The notes: generated from the letters alone by a model not told the origin. Numbered from the stretch's first letter, positions 1-12,414 are shown. The stretch: 64,000 bases of DNA from Spinacia oleracea (GCF_020520425.1 NC_079492.1:39373542-39437541); one strand, 5' to 3'. Made by a program: numbers and translations.

Positions 1-1564
1 AGAGCTGGGCGCCGATGTCTTTAACGCCCCAGCCTGGGCGCTGAATCTTTCTGCTAGCCAAGTTTTGCCCAGATACAAAAATAAGAAAGAAACACCTATG
101 AATCATCGCATCTAACGAAGTAATAAGCCGTTCAAACCCACGCAGAAGGTGCTACACTTGTTCGAGCACCTGAACGATTCAGCACGATGAAGTACTCCAA
201 ATAATGATATCCCAACACTTGGAGGAATGTTCTAAGACACGCCGTTAGGCCACACAAGCCTGCGTTGCACCATAATCCCACAGTACAAGTCTAAAAAAGG
301 GTAAGGCACATTGCACTAATGCAAGCACGACCAAGAGTAAGAGGCAAAGACTACTTATCGCCCAAATGCAAGCCACACGACTTCTATATTAAGGATTAAA
401 GGTAGCAAAACATTACCTACCACGGAGGGATAGCTCGCACCTACACGAGCGAAACCCCAAGGCATCTTTCTCGAAAGAACCTACAAGATCGTACGCCAAA
501 AGGAAGCATCCCAACATGCATACTTGGGGGCTCCAAGCTACGAAACAACCATAACAAAATAAAAAGTCTCGAAGCAAATGTTTGAACCATCGAAAGGGCA
601 CGATGTTTGAGCTCACTTCATGAATGGGCCTGACCCCTATCAAGCTTCTAAGCAAACTATTCAAAATCAGTCATTGTTCAAAAAAAATGATTCAAGCAAA
701 CTGATTAATGGACCGCACACGACGACCATTCTTTGAACGCTCGTTCGCACATACATATCATCATTCACGAACACGTTCAAAAAATATTAGAGCGATCAAA
801 GTCTTACACCTCAAGGTATGTTCCTCGGGGCATATAGACTCGCCCGACTATTGCAATAACTGTACGCCTTAAGAGCAACAGTTCCTTAAAATAATCGCCC
901 CGAAGCGACAAGCACCGTAGTCCACTAATCGGCTACGGCTTCTCAAAGAAAATCATCACGTTCTAAAAACAAAGAAAAAAACAAAACAAAAGAGAATACA
1001 TAGAATTTCCAAGTGAAATAAACGAATGAACAAGAGGCCAACTGTGTCATCAAAAGACCAGCCCAAACAACACTTTCAACGCCCCACCTGGGCGTGAATT
1101 ATTTCAACGCCCAGGCCTGGGCGCCGAAAATGAATCCAGGCTCAAAAGGCCCTGACTTCTATTGGGCCCTGCCATATTCATTCGGCTTGAAAATTGCCGA
1201 TTTCTTCACTGAAAGTCGCACCTCACGGCTTTGTTAAAAATAGCACACTACTATAGGAGGTCGCTTGCACATACGAGCGTGACCCCAAACATGATTACAA
1301 GATGCAAAAACAACCGACGAGCCCCAACGCTTGGGGGCTCGCAAAAAAGGGGACTCCAACAAGGAGCGCGCAATCAAAATCACATTCCCAGACTGCACCA
1401 CACACCATATCATGTTTGGATATCTCAAAAAAATATATTGTTAAACAAAAATATACACAGTGTGGACCATCTTATAGGACACATCTAATCAGGAAATATT
1501 ACGACCCACCAACAGGTTGTAATCACAAAAGCCCTTCTACATAGGCAAAATAAGAAATTCAAAA

Positions 1565-1970
1565 TGGGCTCGCCCACCCTCAGCGAGCGGGGTCTGCGTC
1601 ACTAGCCGCGCAGGTCCTCAGTTTTCGAAAAATAAAGTCTTCAAATTTAAAATAGGCTCGCCATCTTCAGCCGGCGGGGTCTACGGTGCAAACCACGTAG
1701 ATCCTTATTTAAAAATAAAAAAAACAAAATAAAATTTCAAAACAGATTCGTCCACTTTTATCGGACGGGGCGTCCACCCTCAGCGGACAGGTTCGCCATC
1801 TTCAGCCGGCGGGGTCTACGTCACAAACCGCGTAGGTCCTTATTTTCAAAAACATCAAAACAGATTCGTCCACTTCTATCGGACGGGGGGTCCACCCTCA
1901 GCGGACAGGCTCGCCCACCTTCAGCGGGCGGGGTCTGCGTCACTAACAGCGCAGGTCCTTAGTCGCTGCA
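1565..1970 (+). repeat. Array of short hairpins in the gypsy 3' region
   Basis: Four related units each contain stems such as GTCC..GGAC, CGTCC..GGACG, GCCC..GGGC or CGCC..GGCG closed over a similar loop (acc/tct + tcagc). Each is followed by a stem CTGCG..CGCAG or CTACG..CGTAG over a tcac-aacc loop. The stems differ between units but the partner arm changes with them, which points to selection for structure or to structure-prone amplification. Function is unknown. Confidence 0.6.
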
Positions 1971-1984
1971 GCGATAACTTTTAT

Positions 1985-2095
1985 CGGTTTTCCCTTTTTC
2001 CGAAAATTAAATGATTGGTTTTCCCTTTTTCCAAAAATTAAATGATTGGTTTTCCCTTTTTCCAAAAATTAAAGGATTGGTTTTTCGTTTTTCCA
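1985..2095 (+). repeat. Short tandem repeat, about 36 bp, three to four units
   Basis: The segment ggttttccctttttcc followed by (g/a)aaaattaaa(t/g)gatt recurs at regular spacing with small changes. It sits between the hairpin array and the three-hairpin block of the gypsy 3' region. Confidence 0.75.
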
Positions 2096-2267
2096 AAAAA
2101 GAACGATGTGTTGGATTTTCCTTCGTTTTACGTACTATAAAAACAAGGGGGTTTTCTCGTTTAGCTAGCCCTGAAAATGAGAATCTTTAAAAACGTTTTA
2201 CCTCGTGATTGGGCTTGGCCAGGCCCAATTACACTTTACAGCTTTAATTTCGAAAACATCTGTAGTT

Positions 2268-2386
2268 ACTCCCAATGACAAAGTGAGGGAGTTTCTACGC
2301 ACCTTTAGATCCTTCCAATGACAAAGTGAGGAAGTTTCTATACTATCAGTTGACAAATCCCAATGACACGTGAGGGATATGTCGAC
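2268..2386 (+). repeat. Three hairpins with the same loop and compensated stems
   Basis: At 2268-2292, 2312-2334 and 2357-2378 the loop aatgaca(aa)gtga is closed by CTCCC..GGGAG, CTTCC..GGAAG and ATCCC..GGGAT. The third can extend outward (gttgaca/tgtcgac). The block lies about 150 bp before the polypurine tract of the gypsy element. Confidence 0.65.
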
Positions 2387-2540
2387 ACTTCAAGTGATGA
2401 CCCTTAAGTCAAATGTTATCACTCGGGGGCTCGTGAGACCCTCGCAAAACAGGTCACATACACCATGGCTTGTGTGACGCACTCCGTCTAATACTTTGAC
2501 CATCGTCTTACTCCAAGACTCAGTCAAAGTGGGGGCTAAC

Positions 2541-3866
2541 TGTAGACACCTACTTTTGTCCCCGTTCCCGCAAGGGAAAGGTTCGATGATGAAAGCATAA
2601 AAACTCCACTTGACAACGCATCTCCTATGAAATAAACAAATCTCGATTCCCCATTTCATTTCCCCCGAAACCTGCTATTTATGGAAACCTGCTAAAAATA
2701 GTAACTGCCGTAAAAGGTAGCTTCTAAAAGTGGCAAATCATAAAAGACAGAAACCTGTCAGAATTAGGTGTTGTACTCCAACATAAGTCCTAAATGAGAT
2801 AGAAAACTGCGAGAATCCTATTCCTAATAGGATTCGAAAATAAGAGTTACGTATTAATTAAAATCCTAACGAACCTAGAGTTCGTAACGGGCCCAGACGC
2901 ATTCCGTCATAAAATTGATACGCGCTAAAAGACTCAAATTAATCTCAAACTCTACGGATTTTAGGAATCCGAATCTGACTAAACAAAACTGCCCAGATCC
3001 TATTTTCAACGCCTGGCTCTGGGCGCCGAAATCTTCGGCGCCCAGGCCTGGGCGCTGAAAGTACCTGGGTACGTGTTTTTTCCTAACTCTTTGCGGATTA
3101 GAACTCTGCAATTCTATCTTTCCACGAACTCTTCCCTATAAATAGGCCCCTAGTTTCGACGTGAAACAACACACAACTACACACAATTATATTTTGAGTA
3201 TTGACTCCAACCCTTAGCCTAAGCCTCTCGCTGCGAAACTGTTCACGCGTTCTGTCGCAATCGATCCATAAATCGAACAGAACGTATCCTGTCCCATAAT
3301 CGAGATTCGTTAAATAAAAAGGAGAAATAGCAAAGTCAAAGTGGTTAGTTTTCTGAGAACCGTGACGCACCTGTCAAGGGTGCGTCGTAATGTGTCCCTT
3401 TTCGATGATTTAACTGCTTTCCTCGCCCTTTTTATGAACTGTTAAACTAACCTAATTTGATTGTTCTATCACGCCTAACAAATATAATATTTTTGGGAAA
3501 TCGGATTATCATGGTAGGTCCCTTAATGTTATTTAAATCAGATAATCACGATCGAATTAGTATTATATTTTGCATATTGCTAAAATCAACTCAGATTAGT
3601 TTAATAGTTAACGCATGTCCCTTCAATTATTTATGCTGAGCTAATAAGGATATCCTGCCTCTGGAGTTATCGACGAGCGAATTACTCCTCTCGGTAGTTA
3701 TAGTCCCCCGAACCCTCAATCTCTACCTTGCGGGTGTATATTGAGAGATCCCCACACCATGGATCACAAGGGAACCTACGGCCGTCGTGGTCAAACATAA
3801 TTGCACTCCCTTTATGTCACGATAACCGGGTTTTGTCAGTTTTTCTCATTGTCGTTAAAAACTGAA
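2541..3866 (+). mobile_element. LTR of a Ty3/gypsy (Tat/Ogre-like) element
   Basis: The left end TGTAGACACC follows a polypurine tract directly. The right end is set by a primer-binding-like TGGCGACTCC at 3867-3876, so the LTR is about 1.3 kb; the exact last base is uncertain because no clean CA is seen. A TATA-like cctataaatagg lies near 3135, followed by a plausible transcribed region. It contains a perfect short palindrome ggcgccgaa-atc-ttcggcgcc near 3022-3042 and the CGCCCAGGCCTGGGCG module next to it. Confidence 0.6.
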
Positions 3867-4006
3867 TGGCGACTCCTATATTACTAGTCAATTGGGTGTA
3901 TACTCACAAGAAATCCAATTACACTTGATCGAATAAAAAGAATCGTCACACCCACGAGGGACAAGGTCACGCATTAGCCTCGCGCTTTTTCGACCCCCTC
4001 ACATTA
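3867..4006 (+). mobile_element. Primer-binding site and start of 5' leader of the gypsy element, truncated
   Basis: TGGCGACTCC just after the LTR resembles the primer-binding site of Tat/Ogre elements. About 130 bp of leader follow, then the sequence switches to copia family-A DNA at about 4007. The LTR is therefore flanked by internal sequence on both sides. Confidence 0.5.
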
Positions 4007-4093
4007 CTCTTACCTTATGTTCATGAGCAAGCATCAGGCGACATAGGAATTAGGCAATGCACACTTGTCCCTAAGGACAAGTGGGAGACTAAA
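4007..4093 (+). mobile_element. 3' internal end of copia family A with PPT hairpin
   Basis: This matches the sequence before the family-A LTR at about 34165-34251. It includes the hairpin CACTTGTCC-ctaa-GGACAAGTG, followed directly by the purine stretch gggagac that precedes the LTR. The rest of the element to the left is missing. Confidence 0.75.
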
Positions 4094-5261
4094 GGAAATA
4101 ATTCCCTTGGTCCAAGTATGCATTCAATGCTAAGTCTAATAAATGCGGTTCAATGTTAATTAATTATGCAAGTTAATAATTCAGTGAGATCAAGTGAGCT
4201 GAATGCCTAGCTAGAGGCCGCTTCAGTTCAAGTGGAATTAATAATATTAATCCACATCTTACTCTTGACTAAACCCGTAGGGTCACAGAAATAGTACGTG
4301 AACGGATCAAGTATTTAAGCAAATTAAATACTCTATTTATGAATATTCAGAATCGACTGATCTCGGTTCCAGTGGGAGCTGAAATCGTCAAAACGCAAAA
4401 TATGAATACTCCGGATATGATGATATTGCTAGAAACAGAAATATGGATTGTAACGGAAATATAAATAATATTAAAGTCGTAGATGTTGCCGGAAACGGAA
4501 ATATGGTACGTATCGGAAAACATTATTGGAAATGGAAATATTGCCGGAATCGAAAATATTGCCGGAAACGGAAATATTACCGGAATCGGAAATATTAAAT
4601 ATTTATTCGAATCGGAAATAAATTCCGGAATCGGAAAAATTAAATGTTGTTCGAATCGGAAATGAATTCCTGAATCGGAAAACGAATCGGAAGCGCGACG
4701 TGCGAAATAATCATCGGACGAGCTTGCTAGACGCAAGGCCCAACACCAAGCCAGGCCCGCGCAGCGAGCAGCAAGGGCAGCAGGCCCAACCGAGCAAGGC
4801 AGGCCCAGCTGAGCACCAAGCAAGACAGGCCCAACCGAACAAAGCGAGCAAGGCCGGCCGCAGCGCCCACGATGGGTCGCGTGCTGCCAGCCTACTTGGG
4901 CCGAGGCGCACACCGTGGCCTTATGGGCTGCGTGTGTGTGGTTTGTGCAATGCTACGAATCCTTAGTCGTTTAGGATAGTTTGATTAATTGTTTTCCTAA
5001 ATCCACAAGAATTATATGTTTGATTAAGCATTAAATTCTAATGGATTAATTTAGCTAGAGTTCTAATTGAATTAGTAAATTGAATCCTAGTGGAAATATA
5101 AGTCCGATATTTCCTCCCTATAAATAGGTGATCCATAATCGCAATTCATACACCATAATCAATAAGTATTCATATAGTTTAAGTTTAAGGAATAACTTAA
5201 TAATTTTCCTAAAATATAATTAAGCTTTCGAATAACATAAAACACTACTAGAAAAAGGACG

Positions 5262-5720
5262 TTTAACGACAAACAATTTCCTCATTAAAAGCCTCAATTT
5301 TCGTCGTTAAAACCTTTAATGACGGTCATGATGTTCGTTGTAACAGGTTTCGTCGTTATTGGCTTTAACGACGATGTTCGTCGTTAATATTTAACGAACA
5401 TTAACGATGAAACATCATGTCGTCGTTAACCATTAACGACGGATTACCGTTTCGTCGTTAACAATTAACGACGAATTATGGTTTCATCATTAATTGTTAA
5501 CGACGAATTTAGGTTTTCATCGTTAAAAGTTAACGACGAACTATTGTTTCGTCGTTAAAAGTTAACGACGAATTATTATTTTGTCGTTAAAAAATAACGA
5601 CAACATGATATTTCATCGTTAAATACTTATTTACGATGAACAATTAAGAAATACCGACAAAAAAAACCATCATAAAAAGTCATTCCAACGGTAAAAAAAA
5701 ATTAAATATTTGGCAATAAC
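5262..5720. repeat. CACTA subterminal repeats, TTCGTCGTTAA type
   Basis: More than ten copies of cgtcgttaa or ttaacgacgaa occur in both orientations, many as adjacent inverted pairs. In CACTA elements such arrays bind the element's DNA-binding protein. Similar but fewer motifs lie at the right end of the element. Confidence 0.8.
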
Positions 5721-6688
5721 GACGAACTATTCTGTAGTTAATATTGCAATCATAATAACGTTATTTACATTCTTCAAAACACATACATTTTCTTTATGAA
5801 ACAATATACAAAACAGTAAATCAATCAATTAAAACAAATGAAAATTTCATTAAAAAAAAAATTTTGACAATAGAACTTCAAGTATGTGAACCCAACAATC
5901 ACATCTCGTTGTGTTTAAATTCTAAAAAACTAATAAATAAATAACTTATGTTCAATCTAATAGAACAAAATAAAATCTAAATAGTTGAAGTCTCCTCTCT
6001 TGGAGCCTTAAGCGGCTGTAGTAACACTTCTTTAAATGATATAAGTTCATCTTCAACTGAACTCATGTGGCTCTTAAGTGCATTGTTTTCTTCTTGTACC
6101 GTATCACGCAATTGGTTCTTCTGTCTTTATTTTCTGAATTTCCTCCTACAACACATATAACCATGGCATTTAGTAGGAGAAAAGAAAAAAATATAGAGTA
6201 AAGTGCAGCATCAGTTTGTGTAGGATCAGGCTATGGATGAAATATGTCAGTTTGTGTAGGAGTAATATAAATCTGTCACTCATAACTTCCCCACTCACTA
6301 AACATGTCAGTTTCTGTAGCAATATTATAAATCTATCATTTTTAAAGAACGAATAAAGGATATACTCAGCTACTATTGCTTGTGCACTTAGATAGTATAA
6401 GATAACCAGAGAATGAAGATACGCTCTATTTTTTTTCGATATACAAAAGAAAAGAAAAATGGAAATGCTTACAACACTACTACATTTCTAGTCAGATGCA
6501 ACGCCTAAAATCGTTGCAGTAGGCATGAAAACCCGTTGCATTAGACCTAATGCGACGCCAAATGACCCTTGCATCCGGTGGCGTTGCATTAGGTCTAATG
6601 CAACGTTCAGTTACCTAATACGACGGTAAATTGATACCGTTGCATTAGATTTCCATCTAATGCAACGGGTCTCAGGTTGGGTGTCGCA

Positions 6689-9684
6689 TTAGTCTTGGAT
6701 TGAACCATAATAATTGACGTCTCCCACTACAGGATTTTGATCTTTGGAACTCGCAAAGCTATGTGTTATTGCTGTGAGAGTGACTCCACTATTTTGAGTT
6801 ACACACTTTGCATCTCGCTTCATTGTATGGAATCTATATCCATTAAAAGAGTAACATGTATGCTTTTTGGCCACATAAGAAGGTCCTTTAGATAACCATA
6901 TGAGATGGTCCGAGATAATTTCTTGACCTTCTTCAACTTCCAACTCAACTTTTTCCCTAAACCAATCAATAAAATCCTTGTTATGGTCTTGTGCACTATT
7001 CCATTTCCTCTTTCGTTTACTGCTTACACACATCTTGTGTTCACTGTGATTAAAAAAAGAACATATTTCAAACAATATACAATTGTATAATATATATGTA
7101 AAACACAAGGATAGAAAAAATTGTGTTATGGTTTAATATCTTACTTTATGTATCTCTCAACATCCTCACAATCGCAGTTGAATAAGACATAACGATGTGC
7201 TTGTGCCCATGTCATTCGATCAATCATGTGTCCACAATGCTTTTTCTTTGAGGTCCTTCCCTTTCCTTCGATAGGACGTCCTATCTTAGGTAAAAATGAT
7301 TGTGAGACAGTGCACTCATTGACATCATGTGTGGATATGTTTGATCGTTTCAAATGTCTAGCAATGAAGGCAATACATTCTTTAGCTTGGTAACCTTCTG
7401 CCATTGAGCCTTCTGAACGACCCTTGTTTCGAACATCAAACTTTAACTCATGAAGATACCTCTCAATTCCATACATACAATTTGAACTAACAGGTCCGCC
7501 CAACTTAATTTGCTTCACCAAATGTACAGGTAAATGCACCATTATGTCAAAAAAGGCAGGTGGGAAAATCCGCTCAAGCATGCAAAGTGCTTCAACTATC
7601 TCAGAATGGAGTCTGTCGAGATGTTGAGGATCAATAGTTTTACTCCATATGCCTTTGAAGAAACCACAAAGTCTTATCAACAGTGTAGCAACGTCTTTGG
7701 GTAATGTTGTTTTCACGGCAATAGGGAGCAAGTAATTCATCATAAAATGAGCATCATGGCTCTTGTAGCCTGTGATTTTCCGATCTTCGACTTGCACACA
7801 TCGAGAAATATTAGAAGCATAGCCTTGTGGTAACTTAGCATTTTTTATGACTCGGCAGAACTTGCGTTTTTGTTCCAATGACATCCAGAAGTGAGATCTT
7901 GGGAATACTTCTCTACCATCTACCAACTTTGGTTGAAGCTCCGGCATGATATTCATTTTTACCAAATCTCGACGAGCACTTTCATGATCTCTAGTCTTCC
8001 CAGGTATATCTAATAATGTCCCAAGAACATTATCAAACACATTTTTCTCAATATGCATTACGTCGAGATTATGGCGATTGGAACAATGCTTCCAATATGG
8101 CAACTGAAAAAGTATGGATATCTTTCTCCATGGAACTGGATCATCCTCATCGCCCCTCGTTTTCTTTTGCTTCTTTCCAAATTCATTTGGAAAATCACGC
8201 AACATATACTCAACATCGGCTCCTTTCAAAGGAATAGGCTCGCTTCTTTCCTCAATCACTCCGTCAAAATTCCTCTTATTATAACGCCAAGGGTGAGCTG
8301 GATCAAGAAATCTACGAGTTGCCCTATAACAATTCTTTTTGCTAAAATCCAATCTCTCAGAATCAGTGTCATAGTGACAATCAGGGCATGCAAAATATCC
8401 TTTTGTGCTCCACCCGGACAACATTGCATAAGCTGGAAAATCACTAACGGTGGTCATCAAAGCTGCACGCATGTCAAACCTTTGATTGCTTGAAGAATCA
8501 TAAGTTTCCAAACCAAACTCCCACAATTCCTTTAGATCCTTTATTAGTGGCTGCAAATAAATGTCAATATCATTACCAGGGGAAGAAGGGCCAGGGATAA
8601 GTAAAGCTATCATCAAAAACTCTGGCTTCATAATCATCCATGGAGGCAAGTTATAATTGATCAATATAACTGGCCATGTACTATGTGCAATGCTCATTGA
8701 ATTGAATGGACTAAATCCATCAGTAGCTAGACCCAACCTCACATTGCGCGGATCCTCGGAAAACTTTGGATACAAAGAATCAAACTCCTTCCAAGCTTTT
8801 CCGTCTACTGGATGATGTAAATGATGATCATTTTCTCGCCCACTAGTATGCCATGGCATGTTGCTTGCAGTCTCTTGGCACATAAATAGCCTTTGCAACC
8901 TTCTTTTTATTGGAAAGTACCTAAGGATCTTTTTGGGAATCCTATGGACTTTTCCATTTTCAAGTGGTGTGTCGTTCTCTGTATCATTCGACTTCCATCT
9001 TGGCGTATCACAAACATGGCAACTTGTGGAATTCGCATGCTCTTCCCAGTACAACATGCAATCATTGGGGCATGCATCTATCTTAGTATAATTCAACCCC
9101 AACACCTTTAAAGCACTATTCGCTTCATTAAAAGACTTGGGCAATTTTGCATCAGGGAACGCCTTCCTTACAAGGTCTGCTATATCAGCATACGCACCAT
9201 TGGTCAACTTATGATCACACTTTATAATAAGTAGTCTGATCATAAAGGAAAGTTTTGAATGCGTCTTGCACCCGGGATACAATTCCTCCTGATCTCCTTC
9301 AAGTAACTGGAAAAACTTTTTTGCCTCATCATTCGGCCCCTCTCTAAAAGCATCACGTGCATCATGTAACAACCCTACTAGATCATCATCCAAATCATCT
9401 TGGTTCGACAATTCATCAGCATCCAAAGTAGGTATTTCTCTTTAGAAGTGGATCCCAAATTCTGACAACTTGTCCGCTCTTGGCACAAAACCATTGCAAG
9501 TTAGGTGATATCTCACAACATTTTCATGACGCCAATAACGATAATGACAACTACCACATGGACAACAAATTTGGTTTCCTTCGGACTTGATATAAAAGGC
9601 CCTTTTAATATATTCGTTTATTCCTCGTTCATATTCTTCACTCCATTTGGCAGCCATCCACCACTCCTTAGTTCCATTATCCAT
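6689..9684 (-). pseudogene. CACTA TNP2-type transposase, one in-frame stop
   Basis: The protein is read on the minus strand in three blocks. The N-terminal block (9684-9442) has the transposase-associated zinc-like domain with CPCGSCHYRYW and HLTCNGF. It is followed in the same frame, after a single TAA at 9444-9442, by a 761-codon ORF (9426-7141) with the TNP2 domain: GLATDGFSPF (Asp near residue 236 of this block), GYFACPDC near 343-350, and HNLDVMHIEKN with Asp near 455. A likely intron begins at cataaa|gtaag near 7141, and its acceptor lies near 7045. A C-terminal block then contains NGYRFHT, TQNSGV and YYG motifs, typical of the DUF4216 tail, and ends near 6712. The catalytic core looks whole; the nonsense codon and short tail suggest a recently inactivated copy. 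In a TNP2 element this enzyme would cut the CACTA ends. Confidence 0.85.
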
Positions 9685-9756
9685 TTCCTCAAGGTAATAA
9701 TTAAGTGTGTTTACTCTAATAAAAAGCACAAGAAAAAGAATTATGGTAACCATCAA

Positions 9757-12414
9757 TCAAATTCAATTAAAGAAAAGAATAGAAAGATAAATTAGCTACC
9801 TAACTTCGTTTAACTAGATAATACACATATCTTATTTCATTAACGTTAAAGAAAAACAAAATGCTTAGGAAAAACACCCAAAAGTTCAATTTTGACGCAA
9901 CTAAAAGTCATTCACCAAGTCATCAAAAAAAATGTAGGATTTCCATTAAATAGACTCAGAAAATATGACATACTAACTCAACCTAGAATATTCAATTAAG
10001 ACTTTGCAGAAAATATCATATACTAACTCAACCTATTGATGAACAAAACAACAGTACAACAAACCAACAGCATACCCAACAAGACATCCTAGATTCTTTG
10101 TAAAAATATCGGTAACGGTATTCTTTGTAAACTTTCTTTGTAAACTGGTGGTAACGGTATTCTTTGGTGGTGCGTGGCTAATATCTTTCAAGTTTACACT
10201 TTCCTCCATGTCCATGTTGATTACATGCAATTATACATATAATTATTGATGGTGGACCTTAACAATCCAAGATGAAAGATGATGAACAACGAAATTAAGG
10301 TATTCCATGGACAGGCATGGATTAAGGCACCTGAATTTAGGAAGAATTCTAAAACTAATTTGTGAGATAGACAAAATTTAAGTAAATTTTAGATGATTGG
10401 GTTAACTCTAAATCTCAAATTAATGAGAGAGAAGCTATATTAGAACTCCGAATTCACTCTTGAATCTGAAACTGTAGTTGGGTTATAGCACACAAACTTA
10501 ACTCTGTTGTGTAGTATACTAGTATTAATCATTTACGTCTACCCTAAAAGTACAACTGAATCATTCATGTCTCCATATTCATACCAATAATATGCCTAAA
10601 TTAAAAACAAACTTATTAGATGCACATTTTAAAATGGCTAAATGTTTTTTAGTGAGGTCAGTTTCCTTGTGTAGCAGACGGATGATATTTTGTCTCTGAA
10701 ATCTGATTTTTTGCAGTTGAGTATTTGTGGGAAGTTGACTCCACTATCATGCGCAGAAGTGCCGGGTTCATTCCATGTTCTGTTCTTGTACCTATCCATG
10801 TGTTTTATAACTAGCAAACCACGAATCTCTATGTCATCTTACTCATCTCATATCTTGTGGATGATCTAATTCCAGCAAGCCATAGAGATGACTCAAATGC
10901 TGAATAGTACTCGGTATTCTTTGTAAACTTTCTAGTCATCCTAGATTCATTTGGCAAAATATCGGTACTGAGATACAGTAATAAAGAGCTTGTAGTTTTT
11001 TTGTGACTTCTCAATAAAGTGTCTAATTTACTTTCAACAATCAATCCGAGAGAGAAAGAGGCAACCCAATGCAATATCCTGAAAGAATCAACTCCCAAAC
11101 AGAACTATACATAACCAGGGCTTGAGTAAAGTGAATGGGTGTGTTCTGGCAAATTTCCCCAAAAAAATTCTCTTCAAGATTCCAGTTCATCAAATCAACT
11201 AACATTACGGTCAACTATTAGTGCAAACCTACCCTCATAACATACTACACAAGAAGCTAAACTAATCCAATCAAGTATTCTATTCTTGTTCAATTCCCAT
11301 TCCACCATACTTCATGCATTCGGCAACACTAGCAATTAGTCCTAGAACTGATGCATTTGGAATCCAGACTTATCCAAACTGACACACAGCCATACATCAT
11401 ACAAACTATGAACACACAGCCATACATCATACAAACTATGCGAATTGGGAATTCAATAACCTCGAATCTCCATTGACAATAGACGAAACTGACACACTGT
11501 CATTGAACTACACTCAGCCACAATACTATTTCTTCTTCCCCTTATTTCCCATCTTTTCCCTCAAAAACAATGTAATCGAAATCGAGCCACGATGCTTTAA
11601 CAATATATTAACATATACAATAAGTCAATAACAATATCCAAAACAAAACAGAAACCCAAATATTTCACATACTTGTATAAAAGATTAAGCACATCAATCC
11701 AATTCATCTGCAAATTAATCTTCCAGTAAAGCAGCAACCTTTATAAAAAACTCAGTCGTGATAACAAAACAGTAACAATTTTCAATAACCCAATTCTTCA
11801 AAAATACATCCACAAACCCCCTGAATTATGCTTACCCTGAATTATGCTTACCAGAAAAGCGAAAAAACAGAACAAATTAAACCCTGAATTATGCTTACCA
11901 GACAAGGATAAAAACAGAACAAACCCTCACAAAACTATCCAAAATTCATTCTATTAATACATAAACCTGAATTGTGAATCGATTACATACCGTGAATAGT
12001 AGAAGATGGTTGAAGTAGAATTTCTCCTCCTTAACTTGTTCGAATTATTAATGGAAAGCCCCAATTCAATCCTCCCACTCGATGAATTTCGCAGAGAATT
12101 TCGTAGAGAATTTCGCAGAGAATTTCGCAGATAATTGCAAGAAATTCGAGATAAGCTCGAGCCCTAATTGCGAATTGCAGACCAATTTGTTAGACTTTGC
12201 CCAAAATTTTGATGAACCCTAGCTACGTTTTTCTTTCTCTCAGTCTCTCTCCAGAAAAATTGGAATGTTCTACGTAAAGTGTTTTTGCGTGTTTTTTTTA
12301 ATTTCTATTTTCTTTTCTTTTTTTTTACGTAAAATTGCAAGGGCGCGGTTTTGAAAATTTGGGAAAAGTAATGGGAGGGAATAAAGTATACCGTAGGCGC
12401 GAAATTAGTAATTG
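9757..12414. other. Non-coding part of the inner CACTA element
   Basis: No convincing gene was found. There are small direct repeats: aacggtattctttg twice near 10095-10165, a 31-bp tandem copy near 11380-11440, gaattatgcttacc three times at 11825-11900, and tcgcagagaat units near 12090-12130. It may be the promoter and leader of the transposase gene. Confidence 0.5.

Larger units (their letters stand above)
1..2540 (+). mobile_element. 3' internal region of a Ty3/gypsy (Tat/Ogre-like) retroelement, no intact ORF
   Basis: This stretch lies left of an LTR and ends in a polypurine tract (about 2526-2537, aaagtgggggct), so it reads as the 3' untranslated part of an LTR retroelement on the plus strand. 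No ORF longer than about 90 codons looks real. It holds several structured repeats: palindromic CGCCCAGGCCTGGGCG modules near 20-45 and 1075-1130, an array of short hairpins at 1565-1970, three or four 35-40 bp repeats of a ggttttccctttttcc unit at 1985-2095, and three hairpins with the same loop at 2268-2386. Assignment to the Tat/Ogre lineage is inferred from the neighbouring LTR start and primer site and is not certain. Confidence 0.6.

Noticed and set aside
4347..4966. Overlapping ORFs of 60-188 codons on both strands in the LTR
   Set aside because: They come from the cggaaatattgcc repeats and the GC-rich block of the family-A LTR; composition is repetitive and no domain is seen.
5262..5720. 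CRISPR-like array from regularly spaced short repeats
   Set aside because: Repeats are degenerate, alternate in orientation and lie just inside CACTA ends in plant DNA; they are subterminal repeats.
8016..8493. Plus-strand ORFs opposite the transposase
   Set aside because: Shadows of the minus-strand TNP2 coding region.
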